Of a stretch of 64,000 nt of DNA, positions 39,795-49,384 are shown piece by piece (position 1 is the stretch's first letter; the number at the start of each line of letters is the position of its first letter). The position numbers were made by a program, and so were the translations under genes. Source of the stretch: Paenibacillaceae bacterium GAS479 (GTDB taxonomy: Bacteria > Bacillota > Bacilli > Paenibacillales > Paenibacillaceae); the NCBI GenBank assembly GCA_900105225.1, contig LT629764.1:2559501-2623500 (forward strand), in the 5' to 3' direction. The notes beneath the pieces are model-generated. The model made no database searches, was not told the DNA's origin, and saw only the letters and a program-made list of their open reading frames with translations.

Positions 39795-41471
39795 ATGACA
39801 AAGAGGACAAAGGGTACAGCTAAAACTTCAATTGTAAGCGCATTAATAGTCGCATTGCTCGCCATGACAGGATGTCAAAGCAGCGGTGGGCCGGCTGCCA
39901 ACAATTCCAATCAAGGAGCGGGGGAGTCACCGAAGCCAAGCACATCGGCATCACCTGGAACGGCGGCTGGCAGCCCGAAAAATCCGATGCCTATCGTTAC
40001 GGACGGATCGGTGACCTTGACGGTGGCGGCGCCTGACAATCCGTTCGCGGCAGCCAGTTTGACGCAGAATCTGCCTGTTTGGCAGGAGATCGAGAAGGCG
40101 ACCGGCGTCAAGATCAAATGGGATGTCGTGCCGGGCAGCCAGTTCCAGACGGCGATGCAGACTCGTTTGGCTTCCGGTAAGAATTTGCCAGACATTATTT
40201 TATCAAACTTCGATTTATACAAATATTCCAAGGACGGTCTCCTGCTCCAACTGGACGATTTAATAGCCAAGTACGGAGAGAACGCCGCCAAAATATTCGA
40301 GACGAAGCCGCTGCTGCCCGCGCTCATGAAAACGCCGGAGGGCAATACGTTCCATTTATCTGGAACAAGAGATGAAGAAGTAGCGGCAGGTCCTTACGGC
40401 TGGCTCATCCGTAAAGACTGGCTGGATAAGCTAAGCTTGCCGGAGCCGGTGACGGTTGACGACTGGTACAATGTTTTGAAAGCGTTTAAAGAAAAGGACC
40501 CGAACGGTAATAACAAGGCCGACGAGATCCCGATGACCAACTACAACGGGGTAACCCAGCTTTATAATTGGGGCAACGCTTGGGGGCTTCATCTGCGAGC
40601 AAGCGATGGCTTTTACCCTGACGCGAATGGAAAGATCCAGTATGAATGGCTTGATCCCCGGGCTAAAGAGATGGTCGCTTTCCTGAACAAGCTGGTTAAG
40701 GAAGGCTTGCTGGACATGGAGTTCGCGGTCAACAAGAAGGATCAGATGACATCCAAAATCATCCGCAGTCTGTCTGGGGCTACAATTGCCTGGCAGGAAT
40801 CCAATACGTTATGGACCAATAAGCTGCGGGAAGCCGGACAAGCGGATGCGCAATGGGTTATGACTACTCCGCCTGGGGGCCCGAACGGCTACAAGGGACA
40901 TATCGAGAAGTCGGGGCTGTCCAACGGTTATTCGGTCATCAACAGGGATTCCAAAAATGCGGAGGTTGCTTTCCGCTGGCTGGATTACGTCATCTATAGC
41001 GAGGAAAATACGAAGCGCATGACGCTCGGCATCGAAGGCAAGACGTACGTCATGAAGGATGGCCAGCCGCAAATGACCGATTTTGTCACGAAAAATCCGG
41101 ATGGACTTGGGGCCGTTGAGGTCATTCGATCCCTCGGCGGCTGGCAGACGTTCAGCCAAGCTAGCCGAGTGGAATATATATCAAAGCTCAAGCTGACGGA
41201 TGAAATCTTGACGGAGCGGGCGAAGCTCGTGCAATCCTATCTAGTTCCCACTGCGGAGTTCGCGATGCCGACGGAGGATGAATACTCCAATATAAACCGG
41301 AAACTAACCGACATTACGACCTATAAAGATGAAATGATCGCTAAATTCATCCTTGGCCAAGAGCCAATGGACAAATGGGATACGTTCACGAAGCAGATCA
41401 AGGCTATCGGAATTGATGAAGTTATTCAAATTCGCCAAAGCCAGTACGACAGGTTAATGAGCCAGAAGTAA
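39795..41471 (+). CDS. Sugar ABC transporter substrate-binding lipoprotein (LplA/YtcQ type)
   Basis: 558 residues from ATG 39795, nine bases after GGGGAG; ATG 39786 touches that site. The signal peptide ends in lipobox LLAMTGC, followed by a Ser/Pro/Gly-rich tether. The long type of solute-binding protein (over 500 residues) is typical for LplA/YtcQ: IVTDGSVTLTVAAPDNPFAA, ASGKNLPDIILSNFDLYKYS, GPYGWLIRKDWLDKLSLPEP. It should bind a plant- or microbe-derived oligosaccharide; the ligand is unknown. First gene of a four-gene operon. Confidence 0.92.
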   Translation: MTKRTKGTAKTSIVSALIVALLAMTGCQSSGGPAANNSNQGAGESPKPSTSASPGTAAGSPKNPMPIVTDGSVTLTVAAPDNPFAAASLTQNLPVWQEIEKATGVKIKWDVVPGSQFQTAMQTRLASGKNLPDIILSNFDLYKYSKDGLLLQLDDLIAKYGENAAKIFETKPLLPALMKTPEGNTFHLSGTRDEEVAAGPYGWLIRKDWLDKLSLPEPVTVDDWYNVLKAFKEKDPNGNNKADEIPMTNYNGVTQLYNWGNAWGLHLRASDGFYPDANGKIQYEWLDPRAKEMVAFLNKLVKEGLLDMEFAVNKKDQMTSKIIRSLSGATIAWQESNTLWTNKLREAGQADAQWVMTTPPGGPNGYKGHIEKSGLSNGYSVINRDSKNAEVAFRWLDYVIYSEENTKRMTLGIEGKTYVMKDGQPQMTDFVTKNPDGLGAVEVIRSLGGWQTFSQASRVEYISKLKLTDEILTERAKLVQSYLVPTAEFAMPTEDEYSNINRKLTDITTYKDEMIAKFILGQEPMDKWDTFTKQIKAIGIDEVIQIRQSQYDRLMSQK

Positions 41472-41561
41472 GCTGAGCTGAGCGCGCGGGACTCAGTTCT
41501 GCGTGCTCATTCTTTTTGGCTAAGAATGCCTATCAGAGCCTCAGGAAAGGAAATTCGAAGC

Positions 41562-42527
41562 ATGCCAAACCTTCCCTTAAGCCCCCGGATTGGACCCGCA
41601 CAGACAAGACGGAGGGCCGCGCTTCACACTCTCAAAAAAAATGCGATTCGAGATAAGTTCTTGGTTCTGATGGTTTTGCCGGCAGTGGTCTATTTCATCG
41701 TTTTTCACTATCTCCCGATGTACGGCATTCTTATGGCTTTTCAGGACTTCTCTCCTTCCCGCGGCATCTGGAATAGCCCTTGGGTTGGACTGGAATGGTT
41801 CGAAGAGTTCTTCAGCTCCATCTATTCTTTCCGGCTAATCAAAAACGTCCTGCTGCTCAACTTCTACAGTCTGTTATGGGGCTTCCCGATTCCAATTATT
41901 TTCGCGCTGCTGTTGAATGAGATTCGCCGAAATACGTTCAAGCGGGTCGTGCAAACGGTCAGCTATATGCCTCACTTTATATCTGTCGTAGTTATCGCAG
42001 GCATGACAATTACGTTTTTGTCTCCTAACGATGGCATTGTGAATGTTGTGATCGAGAAATTGGGCTTCCAGAAGATCAACTTCTTGAGCGAGGTGGACTG
42101 GTTCCGCACTATTTATATCAGTACCGATATATGGGCGGGCTTCGGCTACAGTTCGATTCTTTATTTGGCTGCGCTGGCGGGAATAGATCCACAGTTATAC
42201 GAGGCTGCTCGCATCGATGGAGCTTCGAGATTCCGGCAGCTCATTCACGTTACTTTGCCAGGCATTGCCCCAACGATCATCATATTACTGCTCCTGTCGC
42301 TCGGTCGCATGATGAGTGTCGGATTCGAAAAGATTATATTGCTGTACAATCCGTCTACGTATGAGGTGTCGGATGTCATCTCTTCCTATGTTTATCGAAT
42401 CGGACTGGTCGGGGGAGAATTCAGCTTTGCTGCAGCTGTAGATTTTATGAATGCAACGATTAATTTTGTGCTGATCGTGAGCTTCAACTGGATAAGCCGC
42501 AAGCTGACCCAAACTTCGCTATGGTAG
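41562..42527 (+). CDS. ABC transporter permease (LplB type)
   Basis: 321 residues from ATG 41562, chosen because AGGAAAGGAAA lies upstream; a frame open from 41526 adds 12 residues. Six membrane helices. The EAA loop is YEAARIDGASRFRQLIHVTLPGI, with the conserved G. The N-terminus has the LplB-like YLPMYGILMAFQDFSPSRG. With 42549 it forms the membrane channel; the ATPase is presumably a shared MsmX-type protein encoded elsewhere, since none is here. Confidence 0.93.
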   Translation: MPNLPLSPRIGPAQTRRRAALHTLKKNAIRDKFLVLMVLPAVVYFIVFHYLPMYGILMAFQDFSPSRGIWNSPWVGLEWFEEFFSSIYSFRLIKNVLLLNFYSLLWGFPIPIIFALLLNEIRRNTFKRVVQTVSYMPHFISVVVIAGMTITFLSPNDGIVNVVIEKLGFQKINFLSEVDWFRTIYISTDIWAGFGYSSILYLAALAGIDPQLYEAARIDGASRFRQLIHVTLPGIAPTIIILLLLSLGRMMSVGFEKIILLYNPSTYEVSDVISSYVYRIGLVGGEFSFAAAVDFMNATINFVLIVSFNWISRKLTQTSLW

Positions 42528-42548
42528 AGGAGGGACGCAATCTGCATT

Positions 42549-43424
42549 ATGGTACATTCTAATACATTCATGGGTAAACTGGCGGACGCGGTTATTAACG
42601 TTTTCATGGTTTTTGTCATCATCATCTGTTTGTATCCGCTTGTATTTGTGCTCAGCATGTCGATCAGCGACCCGATTGCAGCTGCGGCTCAAGAGGTATG
42701 GCTGTTCCCGAAGGGTTTTTCTTTGAATGCTTATGAGCTTGTATTTGAAAATCCGGACATTTGGACCTCCTATATGAACACGATCTGGTACACGGTAGGA
42801 GGAACGGCTTTTAACGTCATTATGACGATATCGCTGGCTTATCCGCTGTCTCGCCGGAACTTTTTCCTACGCGGCCCGGTTACGTTTCTTATCGTGTTTA
42901 CGATGCTGTTCAGCGGTGGGCTGATCCCAACCTTTATTCTGGTCAATGACCTTGGACTGTACAATACGAGATGGGCGCTCATCATTTTAGGAGCGATCGG
43001 CGTTTGGTACGTCATTATCGCTAGAACCTACTTTACGACCATTCCGGAGAGCCTGATTGAATCAGCAAAATTGGACGGCGCTAATGACATTCGGATATTC
43101 TGGACGGTCATCATTCCGTTATCAAAGCCTATCATTGCTGTGCTTGTGCTTTTCTACGCAGTGGGGCACTGGAACAGCTATTTCAGCGCATTAATCTATT
43201 TGCCGGATAAGAATTTACAGCCATTGCAGCTTTATTTGGTAAAGGTGCTTGTGGAAAATACAGGTCTCGCAGATTCTATTATGCCAAGCGAGGAGAAGAG
43301 TCTCGCAATCATGCAGATCAAATATGCGATAATCATCGTAGCTACTCTTCCTATTCTGTTCGTTTATCCGTTTTTGCAAAAATACTTTGTCAAAGGTGTT
43401 ATGATTGGAGCCATCAAAGGTTGA
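42549..43424 (+). CDS. ABC transporter permease (LplC type)
   Basis: 291 residues. GAGGAGGG lies about 16 bases before ATG 42549, rather far. Six membrane helices and an EAA loop in IESAKLDGANDIRIFWTVIIPLSKP. Typical LplC features are MFSGGLIPTFILVNDLGLYNTRW and the end KYFVKGVMIGAIKG. It lies 21 bases after the first permease gene, and its last codons carry the ribosome binding site region of the next gene. Confidence 0.93.
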   Translation: MVHSNTFMGKLADAVINVFMVFVIIICLYPLVFVLSMSISDPIAAAAQEVWLFPKGFSLNAYELVFENPDIWTSYMNTIWYTVGGTAFNVIMTISLAYPLSRRNFFLRGPVTFLIVFTMLFSGGLIPTFILVNDLGLYNTRWALIILGAIGVWYVIIARTYFTTIPESLIESAKLDGANDIRIFWTVIIPLSKPIIAVLVLFYAVGHWNSYFSALIYLPDKNLQPLQLYLVKVLVENTGLADSIMPSEEKSLAIMQIKYAIIIVATLPILFVYPFLQKYFVKGVMIGAIKG

Positions 43425-43443
43425 CCCGAAAGGAGAGCAAGCC

Positions 43444-44247
43444 ATGTTCGTGGATTATCACACGCATCATGAGAGATGCGGACATGCTCAAGGTTCGATG
43501 GAGGCTATGATTAAAGCCGCGATTGAGCTCGGTATGAATCAGATTGGCCTGTCCGATCACAGCCCGTTTTTCTGCGACGAGAACGACCATCCGAACCCCG
43601 GCATGACGATGGCCACATCGGATTTTCCGAATTACGTGCAAGAGATGGTAGAGCTGAGAGAGAAATATAAGGACAGGATAGATGTCCGTCTTGGAGTGGA
43701 ATCGGATTATTTGCCGGGGCTTATGGAGCAGTATGCTGCCATTTATGCGCAGTATCCATTGGATTACATCATCGGCTCGGTGCATTACTTCAGAGGGTAT
43801 CATGTATTCGCCTCGGAGCGGTGGCGGCAGGAGAATGTGGATGTTGATGGAACCTACGTGGACTATATTCGGCTCATTCAGGATGCGGCGCGCTGCGGCA
43901 AATTCGATATTCTCGGACATATCGATGCCGTTAAGGGCCTGAACGTTCCGTGCTCGATTCCTCTTGATGCGCTCTGGGATGAAACGGCGCAGATAATCGC
44001 GGACGCTGGCATAGCGGTTGAAATCAATACGTCAGGGCTGCGCAAAAAATGCGGCTCCTGGTTCCCGTCGGCCGACATCGTCCAGCGGCTGCACCGGCTC
44101 GGCGTTCCTTTTACATTCGGCTCCGATGCTCATGGTCCCGACCAGCTCCTGCACGATTGGAGCGGCGTAACCGGCTTCCTCAAGGAAATCGGCGTAAAAG
44201 AGATTGCAACCTTCAAGCAGCGTGAGCGGATTATGCTGCCGCTGTAA
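43444..44247 (+). CDS. PHP-family phosphatase, histidinol-phosphatase-like
   Basis: 267 residues from ATG 43444 with AAAGGAGAG upstream; a longer frame from 43405 overlaps the permease gene. The PHP fold has the metal ligands in DYHTHHERCGHA, GLSDHSPFF, LGVESDYLPG, GSVHYF and the late FGSDAHGPDQL. The family includes HisK-type histidinol phosphatase, but no his genes are near. In this sugar-transport operon a role on a sugar or nucleotide phosphate is equally possible. A terminator follows. Confidence 0.85.
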   Translation: MFVDYHTHHERCGHAQGSMEAMIKAAIELGMNQIGLSDHSPFFCDENDHPNPGMTMATSDFPNYVQEMVELREKYKDRIDVRLGVESDYLPGLMEQYAAIYAQYPLDYIIGSVHYFRGYHVFASERWRQENVDVDGTYVDYIRLIQDAARCGKFDILGHIDAVKGLNVPCSIPLDALWDETAQIIADAGIAVEINTSGLRKKCGSWFPSADIVQRLHRLGVPFTFGSDAHGPDQLLHDWSGVTGFLKEIGVKEIATFKQRERIMLPL

Positions 44248-44257
44248 TTTTCCCGTC

Positions 44258-44285
44258 AAGGACACCTTAGGGTGTTCTTTTTTAA
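44258..44285 (+). terminator. Rho-independent terminator of the transport operon
   Basis: GGACACC (44260-44266) pairs with GGTGTTC (44271-44277), one G-T pair, followed by TTTTTT. Confidence 0.75.
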
Positions 44286-44324
44286 CGCCTCGGTTGAGGC
44301 TGCATAAAGTATAGGACAGCAAAA

Positions 44325-44363
44325 ATGAGTTTAGATCAGCCCCCGTGGCCGGTCTAAACTCAT
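44325..44363. terminator. Hairpin downstream of the beta-helix gene
   Basis: ATGAGTTTAGA (44325-44335) pairs perfectly with TCTAAACTCAT (44353-44363) around a GC-rich loop. On the minus strand it is followed by TTTTTGC, which suits termination of the gene ending at 44451. Confidence 0.65.
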
Positions 44364-44450
44364 AGTAATGGATTTCAGCTATCTCCTTTTTTAGAAAGTC
44401 AGCTTTCCTCCGTAGGCGAGAAAAAGAGAGCTATTCGATTTGGACAACCT

Positions 44451-46571
44451 TCAAGGAACCTCTACGATTCTAAAGCTTTGAACTAAAGAACCTCCATCAG
44501 GTAATTGAACAACGAGAGCCCCATTGGCCGTACTATTCCCCTGTAAATTGAGATTGAGGCCGCTGTTGGCATTTTTGATTTTGAAAAAACCACCGCTCTG
44601 GTCGGCGAAAGCCCAAACCTGGCTCAAGCTCCCATTTCCCGTGAAGATTACGGCGTTTGCTCCTGATGTTAACGATGATCCGCTGATATCAAGGAACTTG
44701 CCGCTGGCAACATGTAGGATGTTGAAGTTAAAGCCATCTGCGATAAATTGCCAATGTTGGGATGTTACAGCTGCGTTGAACGTTTCTTGCTCCACATTTG
44801 TTCCGTCGGAGACACCGTTTAGAACCGTTTGCAGAGCTTTGTTGGAGTTGCGATTAATGATGGCATACGTTTTAGTTGTATCGATGGGAATATTTATTTT
44901 GTTTAAAAGGGTAAGTCCGCCAGGAAGCCCGGTAATATTCGTTACGCCTGTCGAAATTACGCTAGGAATTGAACCATACGAGCCCATAAAATCGATGACG
45001 TTGCCATCAAAAGAAACGCTGTCGGAATTTTGGATCCAAACGACGGTTGTTTGATCGATGTTGCCGATACCGCCATTGATTCCGTTAACAGTGGCATGTG
45101 TATTGAGAAAGATGTTGTCATTCACTTGCACATCCTCGCAGTTGGTAATCTGGATGTTTAGCCCCTGTATGCTGTCAAAGATATTGTTTTCAATTAACAT
45201 TTGGTTGAACGCTTTTTCACCGGTTACATTGGATGCAACGAAACAGAGCGACGCAGCCTGATCACCGTCAAAATTCGCATAATGGTAGCCTGATCTAAGA
45301 AAATAATTCCCTATAATCTGCAAGTTCTGAGAACATCCTGATTGGGTATTTGCATTACTCTCCGGTGCAACAACGATCGATTCGGTGGCGGCAGTAAACA
45401 TATTGTTCTCAATGAGGCCGTTGATCCCTTTTAACAGCATTCCTCTCCACTGACTGTATACCGTATTGTTGCGGAAAATAAATCCGGTAGCAGTATACCG
45501 AGGGTTGAAGACGAAATCTCCTACGCCAAATGCAGGAACATCTGTGAACTGAATGAGGTAAATCGCGTTTTTGTTGATGGCATACGGGTCCCCAGGCTGG
45601 GCAGCCGCAATTGCCGCTGCGATTGCCGGGTCTAGCGGAAAGCTTCCGAATGGAACAAGCGTCGCGCTGACGATCGTAGAGGGCAAATCGAAAAACTGGC
45701 AAAGGGTATCCCCCGCTGGAAGTGGGAGGGGCGCGGATCTGAATGCGATGTATTCCGAGGTTCCAGAGGCACTCAGGACGGCCATATAAGCCGGTGTTTG
45801 AATACTGAAAGCATCATCTCCTGTACTTTGAATCATACAGTTCTCCAAAGTTGGGCCCAATTGAATATTATTGAATTGAATGCCGTCAAGAATGGTCGAT
45901 AGTAACGGGGGCGTTAGGGCTCCCGCCGGTTTTGGGCCTGGCACGATGCGGAAGTTATCCATAACCGTTCCGCAAATGCCGGAGCCTTCTATATATCCGA
46001 ATCCGGTGGAAGTATGGAGAGTAGCGTTCCTCCAAGTTGTAAACGAACAATTGGTCACCGCTATGCTATGAGGGACTGCAGGGCTTGTCGATATGGTAGC
46101 CCAATCTCCGACGTTGATTCCTGAGCCGACACTGGTGATGTCTAATGTATTGGGCAAGATCGGATCTAAGGTAGCGTGTGCTTGAAACATCGTTGATACG
46201 CCTTCTTTTTGTTTCCTTGTTTCAGGATCGAAAATGATTACCCGGGCCGTATACGCCGCCACAGGGTATCCTTGATCGATTTGGACTTTCATCGTACTCG
46301 CCACCGGATCAACGAATATGACTACGCCTTGAGTGAAAGGAAGCGGGTCATAGTTCATTGTTACTCCCTGAATCGTCAAGTTGACGCAATTGGTAATCTC
46401 AAAGACGCGGCTAAAATTCTGCATAACGATAAAGACATTATCGAAGATTATGGTCAGACCATTGGCTCCATTAATATTCGTTGTTGCTGTATTTAGATAG
46501 ATTCCGGGTGGAATGATGAGCTCACTCTGATGGGAGGCGATTGCATCATTAATCAGGCTCTGAATACTCAT
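44451..46571 (-). CDS. Right-handed beta-helix protein with ricin-type lectin domain (paralogue 3)
   Basis: 706 residues from ATG 46571, where AAGGGGAA lies upstream; the frame open to 46631 lacks a site. Residues 1-550 read as a parallel beta-helix with N/I/V-rich rungs (NGLTIIFDNVFIVMQNFSRV; NQMLIENNIFDSIQGLNIQI; VQVNDNIFLNTH). Residues about 560-706 are a ricin-B-like trefoil with QxW motifs (SQHWQF, SQVWAF). No signal peptide, no anchor and no evident pectate-lyase catalytic motif. It closely resembles 61538-63655 and 46665-48821. Likely a binding or structural protein on the cell or spore surface; function unproven. Confidence 0.75.
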   Translation of the reverse strand: MSIQSLINDAIASHQSELIIPPGIYLNTATTNINGANGLTIIFDNVFIVMQNFSRVFEITNCVNLTIQGVTMNYDPLPFTQGVVIFVDPVASTMKVQIDQGYPVAAYTARVIIFDPETRKQKEGVSTMFQAHATLDPILPNTLDITSVGSGINVGDWATISTSPAVPHSIAVTNCSFTTWRNATLHTSTGFGYIEGSGICGTVMDNFRIVPGPKPAGALTPPLLSTILDGIQFNNIQLGPTLENCMIQSTGDDAFSIQTPAYMAVLSASGTSEYIAFRSAPLPLPAGDTLCQFFDLPSTIVSATLVPFGSFPLDPAIAAAIAAAQPGDPYAINKNAIYLIQFTDVPAFGVGDFVFNPRYTATGFIFRNNTVYSQWRGMLLKGINGLIENNMFTAATESIVVAPESNANTQSGCSQNLQIIGNYFLRSGYHYANFDGDQAASLCFVASNVTGEKAFNQMLIENNIFDSIQGLNIQITNCEDVQVNDNIFLNTHATVNGINGGIGNIDQTTVVWIQNSDSVSFDGNVIDFMGSYGSIPSVISTGVTNITGLPGGLTLLNKINIPIDTTKTYAIINRNSNKALQTVLNGVSDGTNVEQETFNAAVTSQHWQFIADGFNFNILHVASGKFLDISGSSLTSGANAVIFTGNGSLSQVWAFADQSGGFFKIKNANSGLNLNLQGNSTANGALVVQLPDGGSLVQSFRIVEVP

Positions 46572-46664
46572 AAAATAAATTCCCCTTACGTACATAGAAG
46601 TCTCAATGTTGGCGGTTATCGAATTCAACATGTTTATATTGAGGCCGCACCAGCCATCGTTGAA

Positions 46665-48821
46665 TCAAGGAACCACGGGGTTGGCAAAGTTCTGATTTAA
46701 AACCTCAGCGGTAGTCGATTGAATAACAAGGGCTCCGTTGGCGGTGGATGCGTTTTGGATGTTTAGAGTTAGGCCGCTGTTCACATTGGTTATTTTAAAA
46801 GTGCTGCCGTTAGCCACTTCTGCAAGAGCCCACTGCTGGCTTATACTTCCATTCGGGGTGAAGATAACCGCATTGGCATTATCTGCTATAGACTCCCCGG
46901 CAATATCTAAAAATTTTCCGCTGGCCACATGCAAAATATTAAAATAAAAGCCAACCGCAATAAATTGCCAATGCTGGGATAGAACGGCCAAGTTAAACGT
47001 TTCCTGTTCGATTTCCGTTCCATCGGCTGTACCGTTCCCGACAGTTTGCAGAGCCTTGCCGGAGTTTTGGTTAATAAGGGCATACGTTAGAGTGGTATCA
47101 ATCGGAATATTTCTTTTGGTTATGAGTACAAGTCCGCCGGGCAGTCCGGTAATATTGCTTGTTGATCCTGGATCAAGCACGATCGGAACTGATCCGGACG
47201 GTCCCATATAATTGATCACGTTGCCGCTAAAAGATACCGTATCGGAATCGTCAATCCACACGACAACCCTTTGATTGATTCTTAACTCGGTGCCATTGAC
47301 TCCAACGCCATTGGCAAACGTGTTTAGAAAAGTATTGTTGTTCACCTGCACACTGTGGCATTGGCTGATCTGGATATTCAGCCCCAGAATGCTGTCAAAC
47401 GTGTTGTTTTCGATGAGCATATTGTTGAACGCTTTTTCGCTGATGACATTGGTTGCGGTAAAACAGAGACTCCCGGCCTCAGCTTCGGCAGGCAAAAATT
47501 CAACATAACCGGTTCGGAGAAAATAATTTCCTATAATCTGCAAGTTTTGAGAGGAGCCCGATTGCGTATCGGTGCTGCCCTCGGGCGATACAACGATTGC
47601 TTGGCTGTGAGCTGTGAACATGTTGTTTTGAATGATGCCGTTGCTTCCTTTCATCAGCATCCCTCGCGACTGACTGTAAAGGGTGTTGTTCTGGAAAACA
47701 AAGCCGTCGGCAGAGTAACGGGGAGCAAATACAAAATCGCCTACGCCGAACGCTGGAACGGTGGTGAACACCATCAAAAAAATGCCATTTTTGTTGATGT
47801 CGTAAGGATCTCCGGGCTGGGCGTTGTCAATTTGCGTCTGGATGGCAGGCGGAATCGGGAAGCTGCCGTATGGAACAAGCGTTAAACTTTGGATTATAGC
47901 CGGTTGGTCCAGGAATTGGGCTATTATATCGCCTGGATCCAGGGGCAGAACCCCAGAGCGGAAGGCGATATATTCCGAATTCCCGCTGGCGTTCAAGACA
48001 GCAAAAAATGGGGGGGTCTGAATACTGAAGCAATCATCCCCCGGACTTTTTATCGTACAGTTCTGTACGGTCGGACCCATTTCAACATTTGAAAAATTAA
48101 TAGCGTCAATGAGCGACGATTGCAGCGGGGGGACTATGGCTCCTGCAGGCTTAGGGCCCGGCACGACGTTGAAATTATCTAATATCGTTCCGCAAACACC
48201 GTCATTTTCGATATATCCGACGCCGTAAACATTAAAAAGAGTAATGTTTTGCCATATCGTAAAAGCAGAATTGGTCACAAAGATGCTGCTCGTGGTATTC
48301 GGGGTAGAAGACAGCGTAACCCTGTCTCCCACGTTGATACCGGCACTTATTTCCGTGACATCCAATACGTCCGTCAGTAGAGGATCAAAGGTGACAGCCG
48401 AGGTAAACATGACGTTTGTTCCCTCTTTGGGCTTTCTTGTTTCCGAGTCGTAAGCAATGATCCGTGAATTATATGCCGCCACAGGATACCCTTGATCCAA
48501 TTGAACTTTCATTGTAAGAGCTACCTGGTCAATGGATATGACCACCCCTTGGGTGAAAGCGAGCGGATCATAATTGACGGACAGTCCCTGAATGGTCAAA
48601 TTCGTGCAATTAGTACAGCTTACAGCACGAACGTCTGCCGTAATGATGAACAGAACATCATCGGCGATAACAGTCAGATCCGTGGCATTATTAAAAACAG
48701 TTGTCGTTGAATTGAAATAGGTTCCCGGCGGAATGACAACATCGCTTGCATTCGAGGCGATTGCAGCATCAATTAACATCTGAATTGCCAATTGCCGCAA
48801 TTGGGCTGATGGTTCGCTCAT
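46665..48821 (-). CDS. Right-handed beta-helix protein with ricin-type lectin domain (paralogue 2)
   Basis: 718 residues from ATG 48821 with AGGAGG nine bases upstream. It has a 12-residue N-terminal extension (SEPSAQLRQLAI) relative to its two relatives. It then shows the same plan: beta-helix (VIPPGTYFNSTTTVFNNATD; MLIENNTFDSILGLNIQISQ) to about residue 560 and a trefoil with SQHWQFI and SQQWALA. Asn- and Thr-rich rungs and blocks such as IPPAIQTQIDNAQPGDPYDI are conserved with the others. No signal peptide. It reads away from the two small plus-strand genes and lies 93 bases before paralogue 3, probably in one transcript. Confidence 0.75.
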   Translation of the reverse strand: MSEPSAQLRQLAIQMLIDAAIASNASDVVIPPGTYFNSTTTVFNNATDLTVIADDVLFIITADVRAVSCTNCTNLTIQGLSVNYDPLAFTQGVVISIDQVALTMKVQLDQGYPVAAYNSRIIAYDSETRKPKEGTNVMFTSAVTFDPLLTDVLDVTEISAGINVGDRVTLSSTPNTTSSIFVTNSAFTIWQNITLFNVYGVGYIENDGVCGTILDNFNVVPGPKPAGAIVPPLQSSLIDAINFSNVEMGPTVQNCTIKSPGDDCFSIQTPPFFAVLNASGNSEYIAFRSGVLPLDPGDIIAQFLDQPAIIQSLTLVPYGSFPIPPAIQTQIDNAQPGDPYDINKNGIFLMVFTTVPAFGVGDFVFAPRYSADGFVFQNNTLYSQSRGMLMKGSNGIIQNNMFTAHSQAIVVSPEGSTDTQSGSSQNLQIIGNYFLRTGYVEFLPAEAEAGSLCFTATNVISEKAFNNMLIENNTFDSILGLNIQISQCHSVQVNNNTFLNTFANGVGVNGTELRINQRVVVWIDDSDTVSFSGNVINYMGPSGSVPIVLDPGSTSNITGLPGGLVLITKRNIPIDTTLTYALINQNSGKALQTVGNGTADGTEIEQETFNLAVLSQHWQFIAVGFYFNILHVASGKFLDIAGESIADNANAVIFTPNGSISQQWALAEVANGSTFKITNVNSGLTLNIQNASTANGALVIQSTTAEVLNQNFANPVVP

Positions 48822-49008
48822 TAATGCGCCTCCTAGATTATGATTTGATAATGTATATTCAATAGGAAATGGGGAGTACGGGTGTATGTCGGCATGGTTA
48901 TAAAAAAGGGCGTTGCTAAAGTGAAATGAATTCGAGTGCGAACATCTCATGTTGAAATATAATCTATTATTTACATAAATCAGGTGGTTTTATAGACTAC
49001 TAGCCATT

Positions 49009-49036
49009 ACGCATTCTTCCATCGCTGCATAGATAT
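49009..49036 (+). promoter_or_regulatory. Candidate sigma-K-like promoter for the small genes
   Basis: AC (49009-49010), a 17-base spacer, then CATAGATATA (49028-49037). This resembles the late mother-cell sigma-K pattern AC-N16/17-CATANNNTA with an off-by-one end. It lies about 40 bases before ATG 49077. The match is loose and based on eye inspection only. Confidence 0.3.
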
Positions 49037-49076
49037 ATAGAGTAGGAACAATCTAGAACAAAGGATGGATAGAAGG

Positions 49077-49346
49077 ATGCTATTCAAAAAATCTCAAGGC
49101 AGTTCCGTAATCGGCCAATCGTGGTCAAACGAGGTCAATGATGGGGATTTTGATAGAAACTGGAGTGTAACCGCCGGTCCGGCAGGTTTTATCATCTATA
49201 CGGCAACCAAAACCGGTGCACTCGCTTTTATTGAGCTGGTAAATGGACAGAAATATAAGCTGCAGTTTAAAAAAGGGAAACGGATCTGGCTCGGAACCGG
49301 CGGAGTCGCTATTTTTGATACCCCGAGCAATGTAACGGCTTTATAG
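49077..49346 (+). CDS. Small protein of unknown family (89 aa), member 1
   Basis: ATG 49077 is preferred (AAAGGATGG about 10 bases upstream); ATG 49065 would add four residues. The product is a predicted all-beta domain: WSNEVNDGDFDRNWSVTAGP, FIIYTATKTGALAF, YKLQFKKGKRIWLG. It is related to the next gene along its whole length (G/N-F-D-x-N-W, G-P-x-G, KTGA, Y-x-L-x-FKKG). No signal peptide. I do not recognise the family. Its place between the beta-helix and propeller-collagen genes suggests it belongs to the same surface system. Confidence 0.65.
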   Translation: MLFKKSQGSSVIGQSWSNEVNDGDFDRNWSVTAGPAGFIIYTATKTGALAFIELVNGQKYKLQFKKGKRIWLGTGGVAIFDTPSNVTAL

Positions 49347-49384
49347 GATAACGGCGCTAAAATCAAAAATAAGGATGAGTGAAG

